Counted from the first letter of the stretch, positions 33,410 through 44,930 are shown. The stretch: DNA of 64,000 bases from Heliocidaris erythrogramma (GCA_025617745.1 CM046864.1:1364001-1428000), one strand, 5' to 3'. Program-made: numbers and translations. Notes: generated by a model not told the origin, from the letters alone.

Positions 33410-33809
33410 CTCAATGTTTCATTATTGATGTGGATGCTTACCCACACTAATGCACAGTGAATTCTATAGCGCAAAAGGTACAATCTATTCTGACGGTTCG
33501 ATTTCCACGACTTCCCCCAGACTGCCGCAAAGCACGCCAAATACTCAATGTTTCATTATTGATGTGGATGCCTGCCCACACTAATGCACAGTGAATTCTA
33601 TAGCGCAAAAGGTATAATCTATTCTGACGGTTCGATGTCCACGACTTCCGCCAGACTGCCGCAAAGCACGCCAAATACTCAATGTTTCATTATTGATGTG
33701 GATGCTTGCCCACACTAATGCACAGTGAATTCTATAGCGCAAAAGGTACAATCTATTCTGACGGTTCGATTTCCACGACTTCCCCCAGACTGCCACAAAG
33801 CACGCCACG
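33410..33809. repeat. Three tandem copies of a 134-bp unit (left copy)
   Basis: Units start at 33410, 33544 and 33678 and differ at only a few positions. On the gene strand the unit nearest the exon carries GTGGGTAAGC; the others read GGCAGG and GGCAAG at that place. The repeated RALRQSGGSRG-type frames are open across units but do not fit NIDO and end in stops. The inverted twin is 55459-55858. Confidence 0.85.
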
Positions 33810-34049
33810 ATATTTAAGGACATTTTTTTTTTCTTTCCAAGAGTCACTTTTGACACCGATATTGTGAAAATCGGACAATCATTTGCGAGATTACGTGACA
33901 TTTCAAAGTCGCAAGGCCAAATTGAACCAAAACCCAAATTCTGCATACATTTGTCTTTAAATATTGCCTTTACTAATTGCTTTAAAACACCACCAGTTGT
34001 ATGTTCTAGGCATTTTGCTTAATTACTGGCATCTTGTAATGAAAAATCA

Positions 34050-35335
34050 TAAACATAATAGAAGGGTATAAATATATCTATTTCATGCCAAAACTTTGAT
34101 TTCCATCAAAGTCGTGGTCGTGCAAAGTCATATTTATGCCACAACATGGTCGTTGCTATGGCAACGACATGGAAGAAATTGGTATATTAAGAAAAAATAT
34201 AGCTCTTTTGTATCAAAACAAAAAAGAAAACATTAATATGTCTAAGTACACATACTTTCCACTTTCAAATTCTTTTAGGTCTAGATGAAGATTTTCAGGT
34301 AACAGTCATGCCTGATTTGACAGTTGCTATGCAACAAAATGATGCAAAAGTTAAAGTAGGTATGAATGGCTTATGAAATCAATAACAAAAGTGTATAGGC
34401 TAATATACCCAAAACGTACCCCATCCTCCTAGAGACAGTTTCATCCATTGTTATTTTTGGTTACCCAGATGAATCAGTTATCATTATGTGCCTATTTGCC
34501 ATCAATTACAAATTACTTCTCAGATAATAACATATTTTTCATAAATATAAATACATACAACATAAATACATGTCGCTAATGTCCCAGAATCTCTCTTTTA
34601 AGCTGCACATTACCTTGCAGTTAACATCTGGCTTATCAAAGGTCATGGTTATGCTCCAAATTGGCCGTTGCCATGGTAATATCTGAATTTCTAGAAAATG
34701 CCATATATTTGTGATGCAACAACGTATAAACATAACAAGTGTCTTCGTTTGTCCGTTTCATGCTCCAAATTTTATTGCCATCAAAATCTTGGTCATGCAA
34801 AGTCTTACAACAATGTATTTATACCATAATATGGTCGTTACTATGGCAACGACCAGGTTGAGACTGATATTTTGAGGAAAATATGGTATTTCTCCATCTT
34901 AACACTAACACAAAAAACATTGTCTAAGAAAGTCGTAAAAATGTCACAAATTTCCAACTCTCCAATTATTTTCAATAAAGATGTATTTTTGATATATCTT
35001 TAAGGTAACAGTCATGTCTGATAGAATAGTTGCTATGACAACACATTGATGTGAAAAAAAATCTTCCCCGATTGCTGTTAAACTGGTGGTGAGTGATAAA
35101 TCCAAACATTCCAGAGACATTGCCATGGTAGTCGATCAGTTAAATTTGGAAATTTTGAAAGAAAAATGTATAGCCTTTACATATATCTAAATATAACATA
35201 CATAAAAGCATAATACAAGTGTCCAAGAATATATCAAATGTAGTTCAACGTACCTCTTTGATATTCATTAAATTGTTAGTTATTCATAGGCAGCTTTATG
35301 GCAAAACATGGCCGTTGCTATGGCAACGTCCTGAT
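34050..35335. repeat. Repeat array with GTTGCYATGGCAAC palindromes (left copy)
   Basis: Two diverged units of about 700 bp share ordered blocks: AAACATAATA, TTTCATGCCAAAA, TTGATTTCCATCAAA, TGCAAAGTCATA, ATATGGTCGTTGCTATGGCA, GGTAACAGTCATG. Palindromic X-box-like sites are at 34152-34165, 34323-34335, 34667-34680, 34837-34850, 35029-35042 and 35314-35327. The same family is at 43319-44712 and 50100-50262, and inverted at 53942-55117. Confidence 0.75.
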
Positions 35336-37139
35336 ATGACATTATTATCGCGCCGCTGCAACCATGACATCATTGAACGACTACCAGCCACTATCATGTC
35401 TACCAACCGTTTATTTGATCATACTTACACTAACAAGATACTGGCCAAAAGGGGCGAAGGTCATACTCTAACGAATAAACGCAATCCTCCCTCAAAAGGA
35501 CATCAAACTCAATGGTGATAGTAACAAAATGCACTGAAAACAAACGGAGTCATCTACTTCAATACTACCTTGTCGTATTAGACACCTTTTCCCTTTATTT
35601 TCTTCCATAAGCCTATTAGCCTTTTGTAGCTATCATCTGCCCGTTTGTTATGAAAATATCCATGAATTGAACAGCATGCCTACATGTAGATGGTGTGGGC
35701 TTCAAAGGAGGCTCTTTTGATATGATTGATGTGATATTATTGTATTATTACTTACTAATAACAAGAGGCAATACATTTCAATATTTACAATATTTATAGC
35801 AATTTGAAAACATTAAATACGTAGATCGTGGTTAAAAACAACAACAAAAAAGAATGGTAAAATGAAACCAGTTTCCGATGCCAGTTTTGAAAATATCTGG
35901 GCAAACGCAAATAATGCCAACAAATCCTTTTTCTGAAACTCCAGCTTCAACCTCCCTTGAAAATAGCAGACAACTCTGCCTCTAATGTCTGAGTAGATGT
36001 CACACAGCCCTGCATGCAGCGGTTGTTACTCTGATCTTCGAAGACTGCATTCTCAGATGCTTACATGAACCTGGAGGTATGGAGGCACCATATGAGGTCT
36101 CCAATTCTGCTCTGACCTAGCTAAATGCATATAAACTAGATCTAGATCAAGTCAGGCCCAGAAGGAGACTAGATCTACCAGTTCCTCTAGCAGTTGTCCT
36201 CCTGTGTTCATTGATACAAGGTTTAACACTTTGTAGAACTCAGTTGTGACCTTGAAATGGCACCTTTTAGTTGCAGATAAGACCTTGCTAGCTGGAACAT
36301 GCAATAATCATCCTCTAGGCCATTTCAATATTCTGCATGAACTGAAAAGCCTCTATTGATGGGCAAGATCTACAAGTTCACATCCTACAACATGCATTAA
36401 GATGTTACATAGGAAAAGCAGGAGGATACAATTTTGAAGCAGCCAATATTACGTTTATACCCATTAATTTTGTAGACCTAGCACGCATACTTTGAACTCC
36501 CCCCCCCCCTTTTTTTTGCAGCTGAACGTTGTTCGGAAACAGTCCAGATTCAGCTACAAATCCATTGACAAATGTTGTCAATTATTCAAAAATAATCTTG
36601 TTACACATTCTTTTTGTCTATCACAGGTTTGTTATAGCAATGACCCTTGTCTGGTATAACCACGGCCTTTATCGACTGGGAATCTTGCAGAAAAGCACAT
36701 TCAACGTTAGACCCTGATTTTCCATTTTCATGATGTCAGCCAGAAAGTCTATGTTCTTTTGAAATTCCAATATTCAACACCCATCATCTGTTTAATGCCA
36801 AACAGTTATATCATAACATCTGAGACCTGAGTAATTAACCCTTTAACTGGGGGGGGGGGGGGGGGGGGGGGGGTGGCTCTGAGACAAATATCGCCACGCG
36901 TTTCGAACCACTGCATTTTACGCCACGCCATTTTCTGAGTTTTTCTTTCAAGTCTTCTACATCTTGTGACATCATGTTTTGACATCAAAAATCGGTCATA
37001 CCGCAACCAAGTTACATGAACTTTTGTGACCTCATGTCAGACCGAAAATGGAGAATTTCTGAGTTGTGTGTACAAAACGAATGGGGAATGCCTTCCTCAT
37101 GTTCCAACTTTATCAACTATAATTTCTTCTTGTTACTGC
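35336..37139. other. No gene seen
   Basis: AT-rich unique-looking DNA in the left arm, mirrored at about 52130-53940. It contains a C/T run near 36500, a run of about 23 G at 36851-36873 and short frames only. In the gene model it is part of the intron upstream of the 33163 exon. Confidence 0.6.
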
Positions 37140-37726
37140 AGTAACAGAAGCTGGAGAGGCCTTGGTGCTGAAGAGGAAGAGGAAGATGAAGATGAAAGAT
37201 GACTACTCTGAAGATCCCAGAGTGTGTGCAGCCAGAGAACACCTAAGAGCTGCTATGGACGAGTTCTGTGCTGATCCTTCGGAGAGACGAAGAAGTGTGT
37301 TGAGGATAGGAAGGAAGAACTCGTGCCAACTACACTAAAGCTAGGAGGAGTCTTTGCTGATTGAGAAGATCAGAAGAGTTGAGAGAGCAGCAGACAGTTG
37401 TAAGAGAGGGAGTTGGACGATCATCAACAAGATCACGGGGAGGAAGAGAGGGAGTTCGACTCAGATCAAAGAACAGGCCTTGAGTAGGAAGGGGAAATGG
37501 CTGGACCATTTTAAGACCTTACTAGGACAAACCCCTCCCACATATCAGAACACCAGGGTGATCAGGCAGCTATTCAAAGAAATGTATTTACCAGTGAGGA
37601 ACTTAACAGAGCCGGGGGGATCAAGGAGGGTAACGGGTATGGAGATGATGGAGTGTCGCGGGAGGTGATGTAGGAGATGTGATTTTAGTGATATCCGCTG
37701 GAGTTCTGTAATCAGGCACTTGAGAA
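37140..37726 (+). pseudogene. Non-LTR retrotransposon relic, pre-RT region, cut by the gap
   Basis: Carries KIRRVERAADSCKRGSWTII then NKITGRKRGSSTQIK and KWLDHFKTLLGQTPP. This is the region just before the reverse transcriptase in LINEs of the endonuclease-RT type. The frame breaks at LTEPGG, where the right copy has one G fewer. The sequence runs straight into the N gap; the right-hand twin (minus strand, 51543-52130) continues into the RT itself. Confidence 0.7.
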
Positions 37727-38226
37727 NNNNNNNNNNNNNNNNNNNNNNNNNNNNNNNNNNNNNNNNNNNNNNNNNNNNNNNNNNNNNNNNNNNNNNNNNN
37801 NNNNNNNNNNNNNNNNNNNNNNNNNNNNNNNNNNNNNNNNNNNNNNNNNNNNNNNNNNNNNNNNNNNNNNNNNNNNNNNNNNNNNNNNNNNNNNNNNNNN
37901 NNNNNNNNNNNNNNNNNNNNNNNNNNNNNNNNNNNNNNNNNNNNNNNNNNNNNNNNNNNNNNNNNNNNNNNNNNNNNNNNNNNNNNNNNNNNNNNNNNNN
38001 NNNNNNNNNNNNNNNNNNNNNNNNNNNNNNNNNNNNNNNNNNNNNNNNNNNNNNNNNNNNNNNNNNNNNNNNNNNNNNNNNNNNNNNNNNNNNNNNNNNN
38101 NNNNNNNNNNNNNNNNNNNNNNNNNNNNNNNNNNNNNNNNNNNNNNNNNNNNNNNNNNNNNNNNNNNNNNNNNNNNNNNNNNNNNNNNNNNNNNNNNNNN
38201 NNNNNNNNNNNNNNNNNNNNNNNNNN
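37727..38226. other. Assembly gap, exactly 500 N
   Basis: A round-number N run, as used for gaps of unknown size. Frames that appear to cross it are artefacts. It separates the two contigs whose sequences repeat each other in inverted orientation. Confidence 0.98.
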
Positions 38227-39250
38227 GCACACCTGTGCTCTGCCCCTCATGGCTCCTACTGCCTGGCGAATCATTGGTTTCTTGGTGCCGCAGTGCCTCA
38301 CACTCTTTCACGATCCTGTTACGCAGGTCATTAGTGTCTCGTGGTGGAGAGGTGTAGACCCTACTCTCCAGAAAGCCCCAAAGAAAGAAGTCACACGGGG
38401 TGAGATCTGGTGACCTGGGAGGCCAGTCGACATCATGATTCAACGCGATGACTCTGTTGTTCCTGCAGTCTCTCCCTGACGAATAATCTTCGATGAGGCG
38501 GTGCTCCATCTTGTACCCACCAGACTTTTTCGAAGCTCCGCCAGGCTGGCGAACGAAGTGTTGATCAAGTTCTGGAACGATGTCTTCGTTGATAAGATGT
38601 AGGTAGCGTTCTCCATCAAGATTTCCGTTGAAGAAGGGTCCGATCAACGATCCATTACCACAGAGTCATACCCAGACGGAAATTCTCGCGACTGTTGTTG
38701 AGTGGCTTGTGGATTGGAGAATACTGCCGGACGTTGTGGTTATTGACCTTGCCGTTCATGAAGAAGGACGCTTCATCTCCAATGATGAGGTTTTCAACAA
38801 ACCTTGGGCCACGATCCAGCAACCACTGGGAATATCGGAGTCGTCTGGGCATGTCTGCTTCTAGTAGTTGGTGCCGAATGCGTATCTTGTAAGCATACCA
38901 TTGCACGTCCAGTCGGATGATCCTGTGGTAGGAAGACCTTGACATGCCAAGTCCGTTTCTTCTCGTCGGGACATGGGGATTTGCAGCTACTTCCTGCTGA
39001 ACTACGGCAATGTTGTCCTCTGTTCGGACTGACCTTGGCCTCCCAGATCGGCCTTTGTTGAGGTTCAAACTTGGAACTTCATTCTGGTATTTTCGAACGT
39101 TCTTCCAGATCGTTGACTTTGACGAACATTTCGATCAGGAATCCGACGGAAAGCTTGGGCAACTTCCTGAAGGCTTCCAGTGCGGTTCCATTCGGTTACT
39201 AGGAAAAATCTTTGCTGTGTCGTTAGCTGCATGGTCAGGCAAGCAAGCAT
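38227..39250 (-). pseudogene. Tc1/mariner-superfamily transposase, broken
   Basis: On the minus strand the reading starts MQLTTQQRFFLVTEWNRTGS (helix-turn-helix region) and continues in a second frame with STIWKNVRKYQNE and KGRSGRPRSVRTEDN. Next come the catalytic-domain pieces IGDEASFF and LCGNGSLIGPFF, then QDGAPPH in yet another frame, and finally WPPRSPDLTPCDFFLWG. At least four frameshifts separate these, so it cannot make a transposase. The C-terminus and right end are lost in the gap. Cut-and-paste DNA transposition is the ancestral role. Confidence 0.88.
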
Positions 39251-39509
39251 TTGGTATAAGAAACATAAAAAAGAACACCAAAGAATTGTTAATGAGCCCT
39301 CCCTTTGTTAACCAACGTTGCTGCATCCTTTCCAATCTTGACCACTTATTCTGTGCAACTTGATTTTGACATTCAAATTTTAAACTCTCTTTGCTCATTA
39401 ATGCATAAACTTTAAGTGTCATAATTATTAGGTGTCAAAAGAAAGTGGAAGAGCTAAACTTTATGATGATATATATTATATGACATGAATTGTTCTATTA
39501 TACTGGGAA

Positions 39510-39553
39510 AATAACTGACAACTCCGGTTTTCCTTTTTATTGGGACGCACTGT
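39510..39553. repeat. Probable terminal inverted repeat of the mariner-like element
   Basis: CCGGTTTTCC..TTGGGACGCACTGTA followed by TA lies about 300 bp upstream of the transposase start, where such elements carry their 5' end. The opposite end is not in the assembly, so the pairing cannot be seen. Confidence 0.45.
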
Positions 39554-39559
39554 ATAACT

Positions 39560-40260
39560 AAAAGCAATACCTTCATTGCCTTAAACAATTAGCTTTATGA
39601 CACATCCAAAAAGGTAATTAGCTCTCTCAGATCTGATGTCTGTGGTTCATACATCAGGGACAACGTTAACTGCAAATCGTCAAAACCGAGTTTTGTAGTT
39701 CGGAGTCAATAATCATTTTCTTTTAATAGAGACCAATTTGATGTTTATATGACGAATTCTTTCACGTGCCAGTTGTTTCAGATTAAGATAGGATTTTCAC
39801 TCAACTGACAAGCAAACATTTCAATAGATATATTGCTATACCTACACAACCAAATACTCTCGTGGGTTGAGCGATATGCAGGTTAAACTAAGCAGCGTGA
39901 CTCTTTAAAATTATAATAATTATCATCATGAAATAACTTATTACTGATGTGATGATTCAAAACAAAATCCGACCAGGAAAATGCGACAAATTGCAAAGAA
40001 CTGAACTGAAACAGCACACTGAAAAGAGTACTACAAACAAGAATATTCAGAAGTACCAGCTGACAACGTACACTGTATAAGTAATATAACTCACCCGCCC
40101 CCGAGAAAAGGCATTTTGTTTGATTCATTAAATATTAACATGCGCATCTATTCCAAGTAAACCGTGCCTTGATTAAAAGAAAAATGAAATTTGAACAATC
40201 TTGAAGCAATCTGTATTACACTTGCCCACAATTGTCTATTAAAACAAGAGAAAATACCAT
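39560..40260. other. No gene seen
   Basis: AT-rich DNA between two dead DNA transposons. I searched it for an upstream exon of the plus-strand gene (signal peptide or start of NIDO) and found nothing convincing. Confidence 0.5.
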
Positions 40261-40319
40261 GAATCAACGATACGAATTCTGGAATATCTCGTGTCAATCG
40301 TCTAAGACGGCATCAGGTG

Positions 40320-40915
40320 GGCCACCAGAGTGAGGGAATGGACATTGGAGAACAATTGGAGTCATTTCGTGTTTTCCAAGGTTTTGCCTGTCTTCGAACG
40401 ACGGAAGAGTAATAGTCTGGCGTGAACCGAACACCTCATACGACCCACTGAACCTTACCTACACTCAAAGGAATTCCCTTTCAGTCAGGATCTGGGGTGC
40501 GTCGGCATCTTTGGTGCAGGCGATCTTGTTGTCGTACATGGGAACATGGATAACGCCAAATATCGGGAGATTCTGGACTCTCACTTGTTTCCATCCATTG
40601 GTAACATATTTGGCTATGCCCACACCCGTTCATTTTCCAGGATGACAACGCACCAGCGCACAGGGCTGTCCAAATGGACCAATGGTATGGCGAAAATGGC
40701 GTCAACAGGGTGTAGTGGCTGGCGCAATCTTCAGATGCTAACTCCGATAGAGAACCTGTGGGATGACATCAAGAGAGCCCTCACAAAGGACCGGCCAACC
40801 ACCAGGGAGGGTTTATCTTTATCGCACTATCTTCAGGGCCTGGGAAAGTATCACCCAAGAAAGACTGCATGGACTCTACGCGACTCTGCCAAAGAGGATG
40901 CGCGCCATCATTAGA
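40320..40915 (+). pseudogene. Tc1-like transposase relic
   Basis: Plus-strand pieces in order: SHFVFS, GRVIVWREPNTSYDPLNLTY, GAGDLVVVHGNMDNAKYREI then LDSHLFPSIGN, QDDNAPAHRAVQMDQWYGEN and PIENLWDDIKRAL. These are the DDE catalytic core and C-terminus of Tc1 transposases. Frameshifts and a stop separate them. It is a different family from the neighbouring mariner-like relic and on the opposite strand. Confidence 0.85.
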
Positions 40916-41106
40916 AGGCGCGGGTATCCAACAAAATACTAGAACCTCATGAACTTTACATGACAAATGACTGTTCACATAGCAATAAAATGTGCCTGAT
41001 AATACGATCAAACATGATGTACTAAAGTCATTAAAACAGGACTCATTTTCATTTAATAATTTGCCTCTTGTAATTATTTGAGTAAAATTGGAGAATCTTT
41101 CTACAC

Positions 41107-41350
41107 AGTTCGGGGAAAACGTTCGTCCAAAAATGAAATAAGGTTCGTAATTCCTATAATGAATTAGGGTTCATAATTATGAAAGTAAAGAAAGGGTTCA
41201 TCATTCCGAAGGATCATTTTTCGAAATGCAATAGACCCAAATTATCATCTTCGGAATTATGAGCCTATTTAATTGTCGGAATTATGAAACCCTGGTATGG
41301 GAAATATTCGCTTCGGAATTATGAACCTTCGGAAACCCCCGCCCCATTAC
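41107..41350. repeat. Second TTCCGAA-type array
   Basis: Contains AATGAAATAAGGTTCGTAAT, GAATTAGGGTTCATAATT and, in reverse orientation, GGAATTATGAACCTTCGGA. Same family as 31150-31540, also organised as opposing halves. It lies 330 bp upstream of the NIDO exon. Confidence 0.65.
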
Positions 41351-41680
41351 AAACATATTCATACTTAATTGTTTTCATATATGAATATTCAATTTGATAG
41401 TATAATGTAATGCATTTGCATGTTGATAATAAATATATGTATACACATGTAATACACTTTATTATACACATAATGTAGTATAATTGTCTTATTGGAAAGG
41501 AATAGGAAAGAAATAACTATAAAGAAAATATATTATCAAAAGATATTGAACTTTCCCCATATCATTCCTTTATATGATATTATTAAAAGGTATTGATTAA
41601 TAAAAATATATTTGCATAGTGTATATGATAAAATTCAGTCAAGAAAACTTAATGAAAGATTAATCTTAATACTATTGCAG

Positions 41681-41854
41681 TTTACCTCTTCTGGTATGGT
41701 ACAATTCTCGCAAACTTCGCCCTCGTACTCGATTCTTCAATACATCAATCCATCCTTATTTACCTGGAGAGACCAACTTTACGGGAATCCAGCCTTAGCA
41801 GTCTTTGGAACACAAGTAGATTTGGATCTTGGTGATCCTCATGTATACTATCAG
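41681..41854 (+). CDS. Exon: N-terminal part of NIDO domain (right gene copy only)
   Basis: A 174-nt phase 0-0 exon with acceptor ..CTATTGCAG and donor GTAAAG. It encodes FTSSGMVQFSQTSPSYSILQ, then ALAVFGTQVDLDLGDPHVYY and Q. This matches the NIDO start (NGxxxF..; ..AxFWxDvDxxxxGxVYYR). It joins in frame to exon 55914-56105 to give [14 protein letters not shown]. It is the most upstream exon I can place; the signal-peptide exon is not found. The intron to the next exon is about 14 kb and contains two LINEs. Confidence 0.82.
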
Positions 41855-42063
41855 GTAAAGTGAGAACACTTGCTTATCCGACATTTGCTCTTGCGACAAT
41901 GTTTTATTTATTACGGTTATGTTTAGGGATGCAATAGTGTTTTGTAATTATTAGGTTGAAGGTTAGGTGTTGTGTTTGGTTCAGGATTGAAATGGGTGAA
42001 GAAAATGACACCGGAGAAATTGTTGGCAGATTATATCTCGTACCATTAGAAACTCATATACTT

Positions 42064-42990
42064 TAGGGCCCAAGCACACCTTCGAATGTTCTAGCGCTCA
42101 TATGTTAAGTTGCCGAGGTGTATCTGATATTGTTTATGCCGAGTTTACTTTTGCCCCGGACGCTGTACGATAAGTTGGTGTACGGTTTTCCTTGCGATTT
42201 TTCGGGCATGGTAGGTGCCTACGGGCTACGGTGTTTGTGTTTACATTAACTACGAGCATCGTGCTATTGCTTGTATTGGCGCTCGGGGGCAGGCCGGGGC
42301 AATCCGTACAGAGGCTGTTCGCAGGTTGTACGGAAATCGTGTCATTTCAGTGCAGTTGCCGTGCAGCCTCCGCACTGAAATCGTACGGAGCCCATGTGAA
42401 AATGTTTGGCCCTTCTCAAGGCGGATGCACGGCCATGGTGCGAGAACTGTGGGGTTGCCGCGGGATGACTGCTCAGTATCACGGGCACTGCACGGGGATC
42501 GAGCGGCAACCTTACGACAGCTATGCTATTGCCTTGCGAATGTCCAACGAGTCTAAAATCTTTGTACTTTTTTTTTTGCCCACATGTTCACCGAAAAATC
42601 GTGCGTTTGCTGCACAATCGGCACGAGGCCTCCGCGCGATGCCCATGCGGACATTGTGCATGCCACCTACGACATGTCTACGGTCTACGGGCTTACGATT
42701 TTTTTTCTTCAAATTTGTATAACTTCCCGCGAAACAAACTCGTAGAGGCCCTGGAACCCGTTAATCCGTACGAAAATCCCGCGCCGCCACCTGCCTCCGC
42801 GCGGAAAAGGGGATACTGGCAGGTTACGGGCTCCGTAGACCAATCGCAGGCCAAATGTAAACTAGGCATAAATTTACATTTGTCCCGGTCGCCGTACGAT
42901 AAATTGGTCTACGATGTTCCGTGAGATTTTTGGGGCTTCGTAGGTGGCTACGGGTTACGGTATTCATTAACATGATAAAGGCCATTAATT
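42064..42990. repeat. CGTACGG-rich repeat with 0.1-kb direct repeats
   Basis: 42154-42252 and 42883-42980 are diverged direct copies (GCTGTACGATAAGTTGGTGT / GCCGTACGATAAATTGGTCT and GTAGGTGCCTACGGGCTACG / GTAGGTGGCTACGGGTTACG). The interior is locally GC-richer. It resembles the GC-rich MITE type seen at 12964-13544 but I could not define terminal repeats. The long frames through it are not genes. Confidence 0.5.
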
Positions 42991-43318
42991 TTTTCTCACA
43001 ATCCTGTCTCACAGTAATTTGTTACGTATACATGCATCTCCAACACATGCGCACGCAAACACCACGTTGTGATAATTATTCAGAACGCTTTACATTGACG
43101 TCATAGCAATGGTTTAAAACAATCTATTCAATAAAGTGTAGATTCTTTTTTACGAATGTACGCAATGGTTTAAATCAGAGAATAGCCTTGGAAGTGTAGA
43201 TTCGCCACTCCCAATCTACGAGGCGTAGCCGAGTAGATTTTTTGTGCTATATCCCCTATTTTGGGGGTGCTGAACATGAATTTACTTGTTGCCATTTTTC
43301 TAAATGACGTCTTCGGCC

Positions 43319-44712
43319 GTTGCCATGGTAACGAAATATTTTCTAAAAAATAACATGTATCTCTTAACAAACAACATAAAAATATAATGTTACTGATGAA
43401 GTGTATCAATTTCAGGCTACCCGTTCGATTAAAATCAAAATCACAGTTGTCAAAGGTCATATTATGCTCAAAAAGGGCCGTTGCTATTAACGCCTAATTT
43501 TTTCAGAAAAAAGCATATTTCTGCAATAAAAACATAAAAACATAATAGAAGTGTTTATATCTATTTCATGCCAAAACCTTGATTTCCATCAAAATATTGG
43601 TCTTGCAAAGTCATATATGTGCCACAATATGGTCGTTGCTATGGCAACAATATGTGACCCGACGCCTCAAAACCTACAATAAGTCGCCAAATTTATTTTT
43701 TTGGTTTTATACATCTTCTGAAAGTAGAGATTCTCAGCTTTCCAATGGTATATCACTTCCCTAGTTTACCCAATGATAGCACCTTTAAATATCACATTTA
43801 GAATCAGTATGTAACCAGCAATCAATAACTCCTATTCAGAGAAAATGACCGTTTAAGTTCGGAACAAAAGAGTGCTAAACCTTCGCTCTCTGTGTGCGCC
43901 CAAGTAAAACTGAGTATTCAAATAGCCATGTAGCAACTGGTATGAAGGGATTATCAGATTAGGCTGAATTTTGGCAAGCTGATCAAGGAGGACCTATTCT
44001 TTACTCACTCCAAAAATCAATTTAATACCGTTAGAGGTAAAGTAGTAATTTGGCATTGAATGAAAGTATTACAAAAGCTTTCCAAACATTCATGAGCTGG
44101 ACGGGCGAAAAAAAAGGAGTCATTTTAAAATGCCCCAAAAACATATTTCTAAGTCGAATTACGACTCACAAACTTGAGACATGATGAAATGATAATGAAA
44201 CTACCCATTACCATCAAAAACAGAAAATCGACTGATCCAAGCAAATTTACTATTTTGGGCTGTTTGCTACTTTGTGGTCCGTGCGACTTATTGTAGGTTT
44301 TGAGGCGGCGGGTCACATATGGTATTTTAAGAAAAATATAGCATTTCTGTATCAAAACCAAAGATACAACATAATAAGAAATGCCTAAGTACACATACTG
44401 TCCAATTTCTGATTCTTTTCAGTCTAGATGTAGATTTTGAGGTAATAGTAATAGTTGCTATGGCAACAAATGATGCAAAAGTTAAAGTAGGTATGCGTAG
44501 CTTATGAAATTAATTTTAGTGCATTTGTTAACATACCTAAAATCTACCCCCACCCCTTGGACATATTTTTTTTCCTCACTTTGTTCTTTCTTATTACCCA
44601 GTTGTCTCGGCCATCAATATCATTATCTGCCTCTTTGCCATAAAAAAAGGGATGGTGGATAAACGTGCCAGAGACGTTGCCACGGTAACAAATTAATTTC
44701 ATAAAGTAAAAT
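43319..44712. repeat. X-box-palindrome repeat, spacer copies
   Basis: Same block order as 34050-35335. Palindromic sites: 43319-43332 (GTTGCCATGGTAAC), 43635-43648, 44454-44467 (both GTTGCTATGGCAAC) and 44676-44689 (GTTGCCACGGTAAC). It is interrupted by the 43653-44317 MITE and, at its end, by the LINE at 44725. The family resumes at 50100 on the far side of the LINE. Confidence 0.75.
43653..44317. mobile_element. TGTGACCC-ended MITE, 665 bp, TA target duplication
   Basis: The ends TGTGACCCGACGCCTCAAAA and its inverted partner at 44283-44317 match over about 35 bp (through CCTACAATAAGTCG), with TA on both sides (43651-43652, 44318-44319). Comparing the host repeat with its sister at 34152 shows the uninterrupted CAACAATATGG-like site. 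No coding capacity; probably moved by a Tc1/mariner transposase. The sister copy is 11983-13822. Confidence 0.85.
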
Positions 44713-44724
44713 ATCTTTGAGTAA
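44713..44724 (+). repeat. 12-bp target-site duplication, left
   Basis: ATCTTTGAGTAA, identical to 50088-50099. It marks the 5' end of the LINE insertion. Confidence 0.85.
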
Positions 44725-44930
44725 TAGAGGGCGTGCTTGAAGTGTCAAGACGCTTCTTACGTTCTCTCCTACAATTTGGATAAAAATCGTGTAAAATCTT
44801 CGGAATTGGATACCATCGAATGCTTTAAAGGATCTCAACATCTTTATCAACGTTTGCCGTATTGATATGTGTGGATTTTAAGGAAAATCTTGGTCTGGAT
44901 TTTATTTAAGCAAACTTTGAAGTCTGCTTG

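Larger units (their letters stand above)
25269..37726. repeat. Left arm of a >=12.4-kb near-identical inverted repeat
   Basis: Each position x pairs with about 89,269 minus x on the right (51,543-64,000). Exons, LINE relics, ORFs and simple repeats all reappear inverted at matching spacing; the offset moves by only 1-3 bp through homopolymer indels. Differences seen by eye include 31776 G (right copy reads A on this strand), two substitutions near 27474-27483, an indel near 31545 and length changes in C, T, A and G runs. The arm stops at the N gap. Confidence 0.95.

Noticed and set aside
33447..33946. Repeated RALRQSGGSRG.. frames as an upstream exon of the NIDO domain
   Set aside because: They do not resemble NIDO and contain stops in each unit, and the proper upstream NIDO exon was found at 41681-41854.
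37621..38647. Long open frames crossing the N run
   Set aside because: They consist mostly of undetermined residues; only the flanking transposase residues (minus strand) are real.
42192..42722. 176- and 133-residue plus-strand frames
   Set aside because: They fall in a GC-richer repeat block with internal direct repeats and have no recognisable motif.
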